The notes beneath the pieces are model-generated. The model saw only the letters and a program-made list of their open reading frames with translations, searched no databases and was not told where the DNA came from. A DNA stretch of 53,270 bases. Origin: Rickettsiales bacterium (GTDB lineage Bacteria; Pseudomonadota; Alphaproteobacteria; TMED127). This document shows, one piece after another, positions 7,982-16,921 of the stretch (position 1 is its first letter; each line of letters opens with the position of its first letter). The position numbers and the translations under genes are program-made. The DNA lies in assembly GCA_002706585.1 (NCBI GenBank), contig PALU01000047.1, forward strand, positions 101 through 53,370. The letters run 5' to 3'.

Positions 7982-9133
7982 ATGATATCTTATGGGAAAC
8001 AATTTATTGATAAATCCGATAAAAATGCAGTTTTATCAACTCTTTCAAGTAATTGGTTAACCCAAGGACCAAAAGTTCAAGAATTTGAGGCTGAACTAAA
8101 AAATTTTTTTGGATCACGTTACTGTAGTGTAGTTGCAAATGGAACTGCAGCTCTTCATTTGACAGGAATTGCTCTTGGTTGGGGTAAAAAGGATATAATT
8201 TTATGTTCTCCCATGAGTTTTGTAGCTGGAGCAAACTCTGTAATTTATTCAGGAGCCACCCCAGACTTTGTAGATATAGATGAAAATACTTACAATATTG
8301 ATGTTGAAAAACTTGAAGGAAAATTAGCAAACTTGGCTAAAAAAAAAAAAAAAATCAAAGCTATTATAGCTACTGATTTTGCTGGCAATCCTTCTGAATG
8401 GAAAATTTTAAAAAAAATATCAAAAAAATATAAATTAAAATTAATCAATGACAATTGTCACGCTTTAGGCTCTAAATACGAAATGAATCAGAAGTATGCT
8501 GTAAAATATGCAGATGTAGTTATTCATAGCTATCACCCAGTAAAAAATATAACCACAGCAGAGGGTGGCGCAATTCTCACTAATCAGAAAGCAATTTATA
8601 AAAAGGTAAATATACTTAAATCGCATGGAATAAAAAAAAATAGTAATAATTTGTGGTACTCTGAAATGAAAGAATTAGGTTATAACTATAGAATTTCTGA
8701 TATTCAATGCGCTCTAGGAATTAGCCAGCTTAAAAAACTAAATAAATTTGTAAAAAAAAGAAACCAAATTGCAAAATTATATTCTCAAAATTTTAACAAT
8801 AACATTTTCAAAAAACCTTTTGTTAAAAAAAGAGATTTACATTCGTTTCATTTATATCCTTTATTAATTGAATTTAATAAGATGAAAATTAATAAATATT
8901 CCTTTCTTAATAAAATGCTTAAAGAAGGAATAAAGCTTCAAGTTCATTATATTCCAACTCATTTGCATGCTTATTACAAAAAAAAATTTAAATTTAAAAA
9001 AAATGATTTTCCAGTGTCGGAAAATTTTTACAAGAGCGAAGTATCTCTACCTATATATTATGGACTCAAAAAGAAAGAAGTATACAAAGTTATAAATAGT
9101 ATAGAAAAAATTTGCTTAGATAATTTAAAATGA
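7982..9133 (+). CDS. pseC: UDP-4-amino-4,6-dideoxy-N-acetyl-beta-L-altrosamine transaminase, PseC
   Basis: A 383-residue DegT-family PLP aminotransferase. Seen are VANGTAALHL (phosphate-binding loop), D158 in INDNCHALGS, and the lysine that binds PLP, K188, in SYHPVKNITTAEGGA, which is almost the signature of PseC enzymes. It transfers an amino group to C4 of the PseB product. The last four bases overlap pseF (ATGA). Odd feature: bases 8339-8354 are sixteen consecutive A's coding for KKKKK plus the first base of an isoleucine codon, so this gene carries the most slippage-prone tract I noticed in the window, yet it is in frame. Confidence 0.93.
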   Translation: MISYGKQFIDKSDKNAVLSTLSSNWLTQGPKVQEFEAELKNFFGSRYCSVVANGTAALHLTGIALGWGKKDIILCSPMSFVAGANSVIYSGATPDFVDIDENTYNIDVEKLEGKLANLAKKKKKIKAIIATDFAGNPSEWKILKKISKKYKLKLINDNCHALGSKYEMNQKYAVKYADVVIHSYHPVKNITTAEGGAILTNQKAIYKKVNILKSHGIKKNSNNLWYSEMKELGYNYRISDIQCALGISQLKKLNKFVKKRNQIAKLYSQNFNNNIFKKPFVKKRDLHSFHLYPLLIEFNKMKINKYSFLNKMLKEGIKLQVHYIPTHLHAYYKKKFKFKKNDFPVSENFYKSEVSLPIYYGLKKKEVYKVINSIEKICLDNLK

Positions 9134-9822
9134 ATATAGCTATAATTCCAGCAAGATTTGGAAGTAAAAGAATTAAGAATAAAAATATAAAATTTTTTTT
9201 TGGTTTCCCAATAATCTATTGGTCATTAAAAAAAGCAAAGCAATCAAAACTTTTTAAAAAAATCATTGTTTCTACCGATAATGAAAAAATTGCAAATATC
9301 GCAATAAAATATGGAGCAGAAGTACCATTTATAAGACCTAAAAAATTTTCTAACGATAAAGTTGGAATTGACGAAGTAATGATTCATGCAATTAGGTCAG
9401 TAAAAAATTTAAATCCAAAATATGTTTGTTGTATTAATGCGACAGCACCTTTCATATCAACTAAAGATTTGATTGCTGGATTTAAAAAAATAAAAAAAAA
9501 TAAATTTGACTATGTGTTTTCAGCTGTAAAATATGATTATCCAATACAACGATCATTCCAACTTAAAAAAAAAAAAATAAAAATGATTTTTCCAAAATTT
9601 TATAAACATAATACTCAGGATTTAGAGGAAAATTACCATGATGCTGGTCAATTTTATTGGGGAAGTTCAGAAGCTTGGTTAAAAAAAAAAAGAATTTTCT
9701 CTAAATATTCCTCTACAATTAACATTCAAAATCATTTGGCTCAGGACATTGACACAATCGAAGATTGGAAAAAAGCACAATTAAAATATAAAATACTTTA
9801 TCAAAATGAAAAAAAAAAATAA
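9130..9822 (+). CDS. pseF: Pseudaminic acid cytidylyltransferase, PseF
   Basis: A 230-residue CMP-sugar synthetase with IIPARFGSKRIKNKNIK at the N-terminus, STDNEKIANIA, RPKKFSNDKVGIDEV, NATAPF and a C-terminal QDIDTIEDW, all typical of the acylneuraminate cytidylyltransferase family and of PseF in particular. It activates pseudaminic acid with CTP before transfer. The gene overlaps pseC by 4 bases and the deacetylase gene by 17. A 13-base A tract (9565-9577) lies in the middle, in frame. It is distinct from the shorter family member at 1319-1990. Confidence 0.9.
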   Translation: MNIAIIPARFGSKRIKNKNIKFFFGFPIIYWSLKKAKQSKLFKKIIVSTDNEKIANIAIKYGAEVPFIRPKKFSNDKVGIDEVMIHAIRSVKNLNPKYVCCINATAPFISTKDLIAGFKKIKKNKFDYVFSAVKYDYPIQRSFQLKKKKIKMIFPKFYKHNTQDLEENYHDAGQFYWGSSEAWLKKKRIFSKYSSTINIQNHLAQDIDTIEDWKKAQLKYKILYQNEKKK

Positions 9823-10495
9823 AATTTTAGTAATAGCCGCTCATCCAGATGATGAGGTATTGGGATGCGGGGGCACAATAGCCAAAATGTCAAAAAATGG
9901 TGATAAAGTTTATGTAATGATAATATCTGATGGAGAAAGTTCAAGAAAAGCAAATAAGACAACTTTGAATAAAAAAATAACGTTAAGAAAGAATGCTTGC
10001 GAAGCTTCTTGTAAGTTATTAGGAACAAAAAAACCAGAATTTGAAAACTTTCCTGACAATCAACTTGATAAGATACCATTGTTAAAAATTACACAAGCTA
10101 TAGAGAAAAAGATAAGCAAAATAAGACCTAGTATTATTTTTACACATCATTGGGGTGATTTAAATATCGATCACCAAAGAATTAGTAAAGCAGTTATAAC
10201 AGCATGTCGACCTCAAAAAAAAAACAGTGTCAAAACTCTCTTATTTTTTGAAGTTCCATCAAGTTCTGAATGGCAAATCACTTCAAAAAAAAATTTATTT
10301 TCACCCAATTGGTTTCATGACATAAGTTCTACGATCAATTTAAAATTAAAAGCGTTAAAATTATATAAATCAGAATTAAGAAAATCTCCCCATCCAAGAT
10401 CAATCATTGGAATCAAATCATTAGCCAAATGGAGAGGATCAGTTGTTGGTTTTAAAGCTGCAGAAGCATTTGAATTGGGAAGAAAATATGAGTGA
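9806..10495 (+). CDS. PIG-L/LmbE-family N-deacetylase
   Basis: A 229-residue PIG-L family zinc deacetylase. AHPDDEVLGCGG at residues 12-23 supplies the zinc and catalytic residues (H13, D15, D16), and NIDH at 120-123 supplies the third metal histidine. Family members remove acetyl groups from GlcNAc-type amines. PIG-L proteins recur in nonulosonate loci, where free amines made by deacetylation are re-acylated with other groups. Here a left-handed beta-helix acyltransferase (13650-14117) could do that; this is inference. It overlaps pseF by 17 bases and the next gene by 8. Confidence 0.88.
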   Translation: MKKKNKILVIAAHPDDEVLGCGGTIAKMSKNGDKVYVMIISDGESSRKANKTTLNKKITLRKNACEASCKLLGTKKPEFENFPDNQLDKIPLLKITQAIEKKISKIRPSIIFTHHWGDLNIDHQRISKAVITACRPQKKNSVKTLLFFEVPSSSEWQITSKKNLFSPNWFHDISSTINLKLKALKLYKSELRKSPHPRSIIGIKSLAKWRGSVVGFKAAEAFELGRKYE

Positions 10496-11144
10496 TATAA
10501 ATGTTAGTAAAAAAATATTAACTAAAAAAAAATTTTTATCACAATCTATAATTAATTCTATATTGCTAGAAGTGCATAATTCAATGTTATTTAAAAATAA
10601 TAAAAAGAAAATTAATAAAACTAATTTAACTGATCTTAATTCTTATTATAAAGTTGTGAAAAAAAATAAAAGCTGGTCTAAAATTTACGATGATTTTAAA
10701 AAATTAAAAACAATAAATAACATTTTAGTACCAAAAATTTTAACATACTCAAAAAAAATATTGAAAAAAAAAAATATTAAAATAATTACAAAAGGACTAA
10801 GAGTTATAGAAAAATCTTCAACTAGGAAGTATCCTATACACCAAGAATATCCTGGTATAAAGTCAAAAAAATTTTTGGTACTTTGGATTGCATTGCATAA
10901 CATAAAAAGTTTACAAGGTGGGCTTTTAATTGCAAAGAACGTGATTAATAAACCTTTACCTCATATGTTAGATAAAAGAAAATATTGTATTTTAAAAAAT
11001 CAAAAATTTTGGAAAAAAAGAGTTTATGAAAAAACGTTTTCTTCTGGAGAATTGATAACGCTAGGCAAGTATGTACAACATGGTACTGCACCTAAAAAAT
11101 TAGGAAGCCCAAGATGGGCTTGTATAATTAGAGTGGGAATATAA
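10488..11144 (+). CDS. Putative Fe(II)/2-oxoglutarate dioxygenase, PhyH-like
   Basis: A 218-residue protein starting at ATG 10488 inside the end of the deacetylase gene. Residues fit a PhyH-type facial triad with glutamate: H118-x-E120 in YPIHQEYPG, H198 in YVQHGTAP, and R209, which would bind 2-oxoglutarate. LQGGLLIAK between them matches the family's 'GxL' segment. It probably hydroxylates or oxidises a small molecule or sugar. A second protein with the same H118/E120 placement is encoded at 20214-20984. The substrate is unknown; position in the pse operon suggests oxidation of a nonulosonate or its acyl group. Confidence 0.65.
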   Translation: MSDINVSKKILTKKKFLSQSIINSILLEVHNSMLFKNNKKKINKTNLTDLNSYYKVVKKNKSWSKIYDDFKKLKTINNILVPKILTYSKKILKKKNIKIITKGLRVIEKSSTRKYPIHQEYPGIKSKKFLVLWIALHNIKSLQGGLLIAKNVINKPLPHMLDKRKYCILKNQKFWKKRVYEKTFSSGELITLGKYVQHGTAPKKLGSPRWACIIRVGI

Positions 11145-11152
11145 TTTTAATA

Positions 11153-12787
11153 ATGAAAAGAAAGTTAAAATTTCTGATTTTAACCTCTTTTTCTTCAAAA
11201 TTAGGTTATGGACATTTTAATAGATGTAAAGTTCTTGCTAAAGAACTGATCAAAATAGGAAATAAAGTTTTAGTAATTGTAAGCACTAATAATAATATTA
11301 AAATTAAAAAAAAAGAAAAATGGATAGAGATTGAAAATAAAAATAAACAATATCCATATGCTGATGTTTGTATAGTCGATAAATATATTTATGATGAAAC
11401 TTATTATCAATCTTTACGTAAATTCTATGACAAACTAATAATATTTGATGACGATAAATATAAAATACCTAATAATATTACTGGTGTAATAAATCCAAAT
11501 ATTTATGCAGAGGAGTTTAAATATGCCCAAAATTTAAAAGTTTGGGTTGGGAAAAAATATATTATTTTACGAGAAGAATTTAATAGAAAAAATAAATCAC
11601 AAAAAAGAGAGAATATTTTTTTATGTGTTGGAGGGAGCGATCCAGTAAATCAGATAAGTAAATTAACTAACATTTTACTAAGAAATACACTTTCAAAAAT
11701 AGATGTAGTTTATGGACCAGGTCATAAAAACTTAAAAGAACTAAAGAAATGGAAAAATAAAGAAAATAGAGTTATCGTTCATTACAACCCCCAAAGTATT
11801 AGCAAAATCATGTCCAAAGCAAAGTATGCAATTTCTTCAGCTGGCAGCATTCTTTATGAGCTCAATGCACTCAATGTGCCTACTATTTGTATTTCCTTAG
11901 CAAAAAATCAAAAAAAATTAGGAAAAAGTATGTCTCAGTTTAATAACATAAATTATTTAGGTTTCTATAATAGTATTAAAAAGTCTAACTTAATTAAAGC
12001 CATAAAAATAAAAGAAAAAAAAATTGTAAGAGGAATTAAAAATAAGAATACTTTTTTAAACGGTTCTAAAAAACTTGCAAAAGATTTAACTAGACATTTT
12101 TTAACAATAAAAAATAATAAAAAAACTCCATATACACCTTTTCAAATAATAAAAGAATACAATGAGTCTGCAAAAGAAGATAGAGACTTTAAAAAATTAA
12201 GATGGGGATCAGAAAAGTCGATGAATAATAGGTATGATTTTTTAATAAAAAACGTAATATCTGAAAAAATTAAAAATTGGCTAGATATAGGATCTGGTAC
12301 AGGAAATCTTCAATTTATTGTTAAAAAAAAATTTCCAAAAATTAACTCCATAGGATTAGAAATTTCTGAAAAACTTTATTCTATTTGTTTAAAAAGAAAT
12401 AAAACATATAAAATTAAATTTATTAACACTGATTTTTTAAATTACAAAAAAAAATTATATAATTTTGATTTAATCTCTTGCATTGGAGTAATGTCTAAAT
12501 CTAATATAACAATTGAAAATCTTATAAAAAAATCAAAAAAATTGTTAAAAAAAAATGGATTACTAATAATAGATTTTAAAAATAAAAATTGGAAGAAATT
12601 TAGTGAAAAAAACTATTTTCCTGAAGCAAAACATATTTGGTTTGAAAAGGATCAAATTTTAGGGGAACTAGCAAAATATAAGAATTTTAAAGTTTTAAAA
12701 TTTGTTGGTTTTTTACCAGATCAAAATAGAGAAGTTTCAACACAAGACTCTCATACAAATTATTTGATAGTAAAAAAAATAAATTAA
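11153..12787 (+). CDS. pseG: PseG-methyltransferase fusion: UDP-sugar hydrolase plus SAM methyltransferase
   Basis: A 544-residue, two-domain protein. Residues 1-320 match PseG, a GT-B-like hydrolase that releases UDP from the bis-N-acylated 6-deoxy-L-altrose: GYGHFNRCKVLAKEL with H21, VCIVDKY near 72-78, CVGGSDP (158-164), and SSAGSILYEL (228-237). A lysine-rich linker of about ten residues follows. Residues 330-544 form a class I methyltransferase with LDIGSGTG (377-384), GLEISE, and LISCIGVM. PseG is usually a stand-alone protein of about 270-340 residues, so the fusion is unusual. It suggests that methylation acts on the freed sugar or a close intermediate. The gene starts 8 bases after the dioxygenase. 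Confidence 0.85.
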   Translation: MKRKLKFLILTSFSSKLGYGHFNRCKVLAKELIKIGNKVLVIVSTNNNIKIKKKEKWIEIENKNKQYPYADVCIVDKYIYDETYYQSLRKFYDKLIIFDDDKYKIPNNITGVINPNIYAEEFKYAQNLKVWVGKKYIILREEFNRKNKSQKRENIFLCVGGSDPVNQISKLTNILLRNTLSKIDVVYGPGHKNLKELKKWKNKENRVIVHYNPQSISKIMSKAKYAISSAGSILYELNALNVPTICISLAKNQKKLGKSMSQFNNINYLGFYNSIKKSNLIKAIKIKEKKIVRGIKNKNTFLNGSKKLAKDLTRHFLTIKNNKKTPYTPFQIIKEYNESAKEDRDFKKLRWGSEKSMNNRYDFLIKNVISEKIKNWLDIGSGTGNLQFIVKKKFPKINSIGLEISEKLYSICLKRNKTYKIKFINTDFLNYKKKLYNFDLISCIGVMSKSNITIENLIKKSKKLLKKNGLLIIDFKNKNWKKFSEKNYFPEAKHIWFEKDQILGELAKYKNFKVLKFVGFLPDQNREVSTQDSHTNYLIVKKIN

Positions 12788-12804
12788 AGCTAATAATATT
12801 TAAA

Positions 12805-13653
12805 ATGAAAAAATATTCGATCATTGATTGTGAAGTTCGAGTTGTTCATAAAGCCGCAAGAAACAAAAACTTTTTGAAAAATTCAAATGAAGGTGTAGTA
12901 AAAGATATTTATCAACATAAAGCAATAAATAAAGCAATTAAATTGTGGGACGTGGAGTCTTTATTAAAATCTATGGATAAAAATAATATTAAATATGCTA
13001 TTTTAAGCGGACTGGCATGGAGAAATAAAAAAGCATCGCTAGAAAATAATGAATATGTCAAATATTGTCTTAAAAAATATAAAGGAAGATTTTTAGGTTT
13101 TTACAATGTGCCATTACATAATATTAAAAAGGCAGTAACAGATATTTTAAATTTAGATAAAAATATTTATATCGGCGTTGAAATAATTCCTAAATGGCAA
13201 AATACAACCATAAATGATAAAAAATTATCACCTATAATAAATGCAATAAAAAAAAGAAAAATGTTTTTAAAGATTTATACGGCACATCCAACGCAAACAC
13301 TCAATGGCGATTCTCCATTTAGAACTCTAAAGTTTTTAGAAAAAAATAAAAATGTAAAAGTTATTGTTCCTCATTTAGGAGGTTTATTAACAATTTATGG
13401 ATTATTTCCAAAAATTAAAAAAATCATTAAGAATGCACATTTTATTTCATCTGTTAGCAAAACAATGGAAATGGTTAAGTTTTCTAGCGAGGTAAACCCA
13501 AAAAATTTATTGTTTGGAACAGATTTTCCATTTAATCATTGTTTTAATCAAAGTGAGCCAATAAAAAAATTTAAAAAATTAAACATACCAAAAAATATTA
13601 AGCAAAATATACTAAGCAAAAATGCAAAAAAAATATTTAATTTTAAAAAATGA
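12805..13653 (+). CDS. Amidohydrolase-2 family TIM-barrel protein lacking the N-terminal HxH
   Basis: A 282-residue protein of the amidohydrolase-2 fold: central VPHLGG with the conserved histidine, then LLFGTDFPF with the catalytic aspartate, and KNAKKIFNF at the end as in this family. The usual metal-binding DxHxH just after strand 1 is replaced by IDCEVRVVH, so the HxH pair is missing and metal binding may be changed or lost. It could act as a hydrolase or decarboxylase with an altered site, or as a non-catalytic protein. The substrate is unknown. It sits inside the pse operon and overlaps the acetyltransferase by 4 bases. Confidence 0.68.
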   Translation: MKKYSIIDCEVRVVHKAARNKNFLKNSNEGVVKDIYQHKAINKAIKLWDVESLLKSMDKNNIKYAILSGLAWRNKKASLENNEYVKYCLKKYKGRFLGFYNVPLHNIKKAVTDILNLDKNIYIGVEIIPKWQNTTINDKKLSPIINAIKKRKMFLKIYTAHPTQTLNGDSPFRTLKFLEKNKNVKVIVPHLGGLLTIYGLFPKIKKIIKNAHFISSVSKTMEMVKFSSEVNPKNLLFGTDFPFNHCFNQSEPIKKFKKLNIPKNIKQNILSKNAKKIFNFKK

Positions 13654-14117
13654 ATAAAGTAATTAATAAGAGAATTTTCGAAGAATTATTTTTTAAATTG
13701 ATAAAAAATAAACAAAATAAATATCACCCTTTAGTTTGGATAAATGGCAAACCCAAAATAGGTAAAAATACTTATATTGGTGGCTTTTCAGAAATTAATT
13801 CTAAAGGTTCAAAAATTTCAATAGGTTCAAATTGTGATATAGCATCATTTGTATCTATCAATGTTGCCGATAGTCACAAAAAATGTATAGGATTGAAAAA
13901 AAAAATTGTAAAGAAACCTGTAAAATTAGGAAACAAAGTTTTTGTAGGATCTCATTCTGCTATTCTGGGAGGAGTTACAATAGGGAGTAATTCTGTAGTA
14001 GGCGCCGGTACTATTCTCCAAAATTGTAAAATTCCACCTTATTCTCTAGTTGTCGGGAACCCTCCTACAATAAAAAAATATTATTACAAAAAAAAAATAA
14101 AAAATGATTTTTCATAA
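13650..14117 (+). CDS. Left-handed beta-helix sugar O/N-acyltransferase
   Basis: A 155-residue hexapeptide-repeat acyltransferase. Repeats of the [LIV]-G-x4 type run from about residue 35 (PKIGKNTYIGG) to 140 (GVTIGSNSVVGAGTILQNC, then VVGNPPTIKKYY, the usual family ending). ADSHKK near residues 72-77 carries the probable catalytic histidine. It would transfer an acetyl or other acyl group from CoA to a sugar amine or hydroxyl. The operon contains no recognisable GNAT-type PseH, so this protein is a candidate for the missing N-acetylation of pseudaminic acid synthesis or for later re-acylation. It overlaps the next gene by 14 bases. Confidence 0.8.
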   Translation: MNKVINKRIFEELFFKLIKNKQNKYHPLVWINGKPKIGKNTYIGGFSEINSKGSKISIGSNCDIASFVSINVADSHKKCIGLKKKIVKKPVKLGNKVFVGSHSAILGGVTIGSNSVVGAGTILQNCKIPPYSLVVGNPPTIKKYYYKKKIKNDFS

Positions 14118-15120
14118 TCGTCCAACAATAGGAAGAGACGAAACTTTGGCTATTTCAAGGGTTATTAATAGTAAACAAGTATCACAAGGGAATGAGGTTA
14201 AACAATTCCAAAAAGAATTTGCAAGATATTTAAAACTACCTGAAAAAAATGTTGTTGCTGTTAATAATGGAACTTCAGCACTTTATCTAGCATTGTGGGC
14301 TCTTAATGCAAAAAAAAAAAATATAATATATCCAGCTTACTCTTGTTCATCACTCAGGTACGCTACTTCATTGGTAGGTGGCTTAGAAGATTTAAGAGAT
14401 ATTAATAAAGACTCACCAAATATGGAAATTGGAGACTATAAAAAAAATAGTATTGTAATTAATCCACATATGTATGGCTTTCCATCAATTATAAAGAAAA
14501 AAAAAACAATTAATTTTATCGATGATTCATGCCAATCTTTAGGATCTAAACTAAAAAATAAACCATTGTTAACTGGAAAGGTTAGCATCTTTTCTTTTTA
14601 TGCTACCAAAATGATGACTACAGCTGGCCAAGGAGGAATGCTGGCTTCAAAGGATTCTTCTTTAATTAGTGAAGTTAAAGATTATCTTGATTTTGACTGT
14701 AGAAACGACTCAAAAATAAGGTTCAACTTTCAAATGACAGACGTACAAGCGGCTATGGGTAGAATTCAATTAAAAAAATTAGAAGATTTTATTTTAAAAC
14801 GTGATGAAATATTTAAATTCTATAAGAATTTAAATTTACCACTTTTAGATATTAAATATAAAAGTAAAATAAAACCTGTGAGATATAGAGTAATTTTATT
14901 AAATAAAAATCCTAAAATAATAATTAATAAGTTTAAAAAACTTGGCATAGAAGTTATTAATCCATTAGAAACATCGGAATTATTAAGTAAAAATAAAAGA
15001 TTTAAAAATTCCATAGAGTTTACAAAAAATACAATATCACTACCATGCTACCCTTCGTTGAGAAAAAACGATTTAATTAAAATAGAGCAGGCTATTGATA
15101 AACTTCGATCTTATATTTAA
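14104..15120 (+). CDS. DegT/DnrJ/EryC1-family sugar aminotransferase
   Basis: A 338-residue PLP-dependent aminotransferase. NNGTSALYLAL (54-64) is the phosphate-binding loop, DDSCQSLGS holds the pyridine-binding aspartate (140/141), and FSFYATKMMTTAGQGGM carries the Schiff-base lysine K169. It should aminate a keto sugar nucleotide. The pse pathway already has PseC, so this second enzyme implies another amino sugar or a modified branch. It is a little shorter than typical (370-380). It overlaps the beta-helix acyltransferase by 14 bases, hinting that the two act in sequence (amination, then N-acylation), a pairing seen in many O-antigen loci. Confidence 0.87.
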   Translation: MIFHNRPTIGRDETLAISRVINSKQVSQGNEVKQFQKEFARYLKLPEKNVVAVNNGTSALYLALWALNAKKKNIIYPAYSCSSLRYATSLVGGLEDLRDINKDSPNMEIGDYKKNSIVINPHMYGFPSIIKKKKTINFIDDSCQSLGSKLKNKPLLTGKVSIFSFYATKMMTTAGQGGMLASKDSSLISEVKDYLDFDCRNDSKIRFNFQMTDVQAAMGRIQLKKLEDFILKRDEIFKFYKNLNLPLLDIKYKSKIKPVRYRVILLNKNPKIIINKFKKLGIEVINPLETSELLSKNKRFKNSIEFTKNTISLPCYPSLRKNDLIKIEQAIDKLRSYI

Positions 15121-15126
15121 AGAGAT

Positions 15127-15885
15127 ATGATAATTGTATCAGGTCATCAACCGGTTTATTTACCATGGTTAGGACTTTTTCATAAGTTATCCTTGTGTGA
15201 TAAATTTGTGTACATGGACACAGTTCAATATTTAGATGGAGATTGGAATAATAGAAATAAAATAAAAACTTCCAACAAAGAATTTATGTTAACAATTCCA
15301 ATAAATAAAAAAGAGTCAAAAGGAAAAAAGATAAACGAAATAAAAATTTTCAATGATAAAACAAATTTAAAAGAATTTTGGCAAAGAAAACATTGGGAAA
15401 CAATTAAAGTTAACTATAAAAAAGCTCCTTTTTTTAATGATTATGTTGAAGATTTTGAAAAAATGTATCTTCAAATGGAATGGGAAAATTTAGTAGATAT
15501 ATGCTGGTTTCAATTTAATTTTTTTTTAAAATGTTTAGAATTAGATCACTGCGAGATAATAAGAATGTCAGAAGTATTATTCTCTGGAAAAAAAGATGAT
15601 TTAGTTTTAGACCACTGTAGAAAATTAAATGGATCAGCGGTTGTATTTGGGTCTCAAGGAAAAAATTATGTCGATATAAATAAGTTTAATAGGGAAAAAA
15701 AATATGTGTATTTTCAAAATTATATACATCCAACATACAAACAAAGATTTAATAGCTTTGAACCTAATATGAGTATAATAGATCTAATATTTAATTGCGG
15801 TCCAGAAAGTAAAAAGATACTAATGTCTAACAATATTACTATAAACCAATTAAAAGAATGTAATAATTGGTATAATAAATTTTAA
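15127..15885 (+). CDS. WbqC-like family protein
   Basis: A 252-residue protein that matches the WbqC-like family by its opening VSGHQPVYLPWLGLFHKL, by DTVQYLDGDWNNRNKIKT, and by the C-terminal SIIDLIFNCGP. The family is widespread in O-antigen, glycan and nonulosonate loci, but its reaction was never firmly assigned as far as I know. Conserved histidine and aromatic residues at the N-terminus suggest an enzyme, not a structural role. It starts 6 bases after the aminotransferase and lies 4 bases before pseI. Confidence 0.8.
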   Translation: MIIVSGHQPVYLPWLGLFHKLSLCDKFVYMDTVQYLDGDWNNRNKIKTSNKEFMLTIPINKKESKGKKINEIKIFNDKTNLKEFWQRKHWETIKVNYKKAPFFNDYVEDFEKMYLQMEWENLVDICWFQFNFFLKCLELDHCEIIRMSEVLFSGKKDDLVLDHCRKLNGSAVVFGSQGKNYVDINKFNREKKYVYFQNYIHPTYKQRFNSFEPNMSIIDLIFNCGPESKKILMSNNITINQLKECNNWYNKF

Positions 15886-15889
15886 ATTT

Positions 15890-16921
15890 GTGAGACTTTT
15901 TAAAAAAAAACCTTATATGATTGCTGAAATTGGTGTCAATCATAATGGTAAATTATCTTTAGCATTAAAATCCATTAAAGAGGCTGCAAAATCTGGAGCC
16001 GATGGTGTAAAATTTCAAATTTTTAAAGCAGATGAATTCATGTCAAAAAAAAAATTAGTTTTTTGCTACAAAACTAAAAAAGGAAAAAAATATGAAAATA
16101 TGTATGACATGTTTAAAAGGTTAGAGTTTTCTGAATCCTGGTTACCTAAAATTATAAAAGAATGTCAAAAAAATAATGTAGATTTTTTAAGCTCTGCAGC
16201 AGATAAAAAGTCAGCTTACTTAATGAAAAAACTTAAAGTAAAAGCCATAAAATTAAGTTCAGAAGATTTAATTAATTATCCCTTACTTGAATATGTTTCT
16301 ACACTAGGAAAAAACGTAATCTTATCAACCGGTATGGCAAATTATGAGGAAATTAAAAAGGCATTATCTATTTTTAAAAAAAAAAGTATCAAAGTTGCCC
16401 TTTTACACTGTGTTTCAATTTATCCAGTACCTTTAAAAAATGCTAATTTAAGAAGAATGTTGTCATTAAAAAATAAATTTAAAATTAGCGTTGGTTACTC
16501 TGACCACACTTTAGGGAACCAAGCTAGTATTGTTGCTACAATATTGGGGGCAGAAATCATTGAGAAACATTTCACAATAAATAAAAATCTTATTGGTCCA
16601 GATCATCTTATGTCATCTAATCCAAAAGAATTTAAAGAACTTGTTGACTCGATAAAAAAGGTTAAATTAATATTAGGAAGTTCAGATATTAAACCGAAGC
16701 AATTAGAGCAAGACTTTAAAAAAATTTATAGACGTAGTATCACTTCTATATCTAAAATTGAAAAAGGTGAAAAATTTTCCTTAAAAAATATTGCTCTTAA
16801 AAGGCCTGCAAATGGCTTACATCCAAAATACTATAGTAAAATATTAGGAACGAGATCAAAATTTAAAATATTTAAAGATAAAAAGGTAAAATTAAAGGAT
16901 GTAAGTATTAAATTAAATTAA
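15890..16921 (+). CDS. pseI: Pseudaminic acid synthase, PseI (NeuB family)
   Basis: A 343-residue NeuB-family synthase condensing a 6-carbon amino sugar with phosphoenolpyruvate to form the nonulosonic acid. Motifs include MIAEIGVNHNG (10-20), GADGVKFQIFKADEFMSK, KLSSEDL, ILSTGMANYEEI, HCVSIYPVPL, VGYSDHTLG and EKHFTINKNLIGPDH. A C-terminal SAF (antifreeze-like) domain of about 60 residues includes KRPANGLHPKYY. GTG 15890 is preferred over the internal ATG at residue 10 because family proteins carry an N-terminal extension before MIAE. PseI over NeuB/LegI is supported mainly by the pseBCFG context. It ends the operon and overlaps the opposing radical SAM gene by 4 bases. Confidence 0.9.
   Translation: MRLFKKKPYMIAEIGVNHNGKLSLALKSIKEAAKSGADGVKFQIFKADEFMSKKKLVFCYKTKKGKKYENMYDMFKRLEFSESWLPKIIKECQKNNVDFLSSAADKKSAYLMKKLKVKAIKLSSEDLINYPLLEYVSTLGKNVILSTGMANYEEIKKALSIFKKKSIKVALLHCVSIYPVPLKNANLRRMLSLKNKFKISVGYSDHTLGNQASIVATILGAEIIEKHFTINKNLIGPDHLMSSNPKEFKELVDSIKKVKLILGSSDIKPKQLEQDFKKIYRRSITSISKIEKGEKFSLKNIALKRPANGLHPKYYSKILGTRSKFKIFKDKKVKLKDVSIKLN

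Noticed and set aside
9801..10079. Minus-strand 92-codon frame opposite the PIG-L gene
   Set aside because: It is antisense to the AHPDDE and zinc motifs and shows no protein family features.
10443..10487. Upstream TTG start for the dioxygenase-like gene
   Set aside because: The added residues are simply out-of-frame translation of the PIG-L C-terminus; ATG 10488 gives an 8-base overlap in keeping with the operon.
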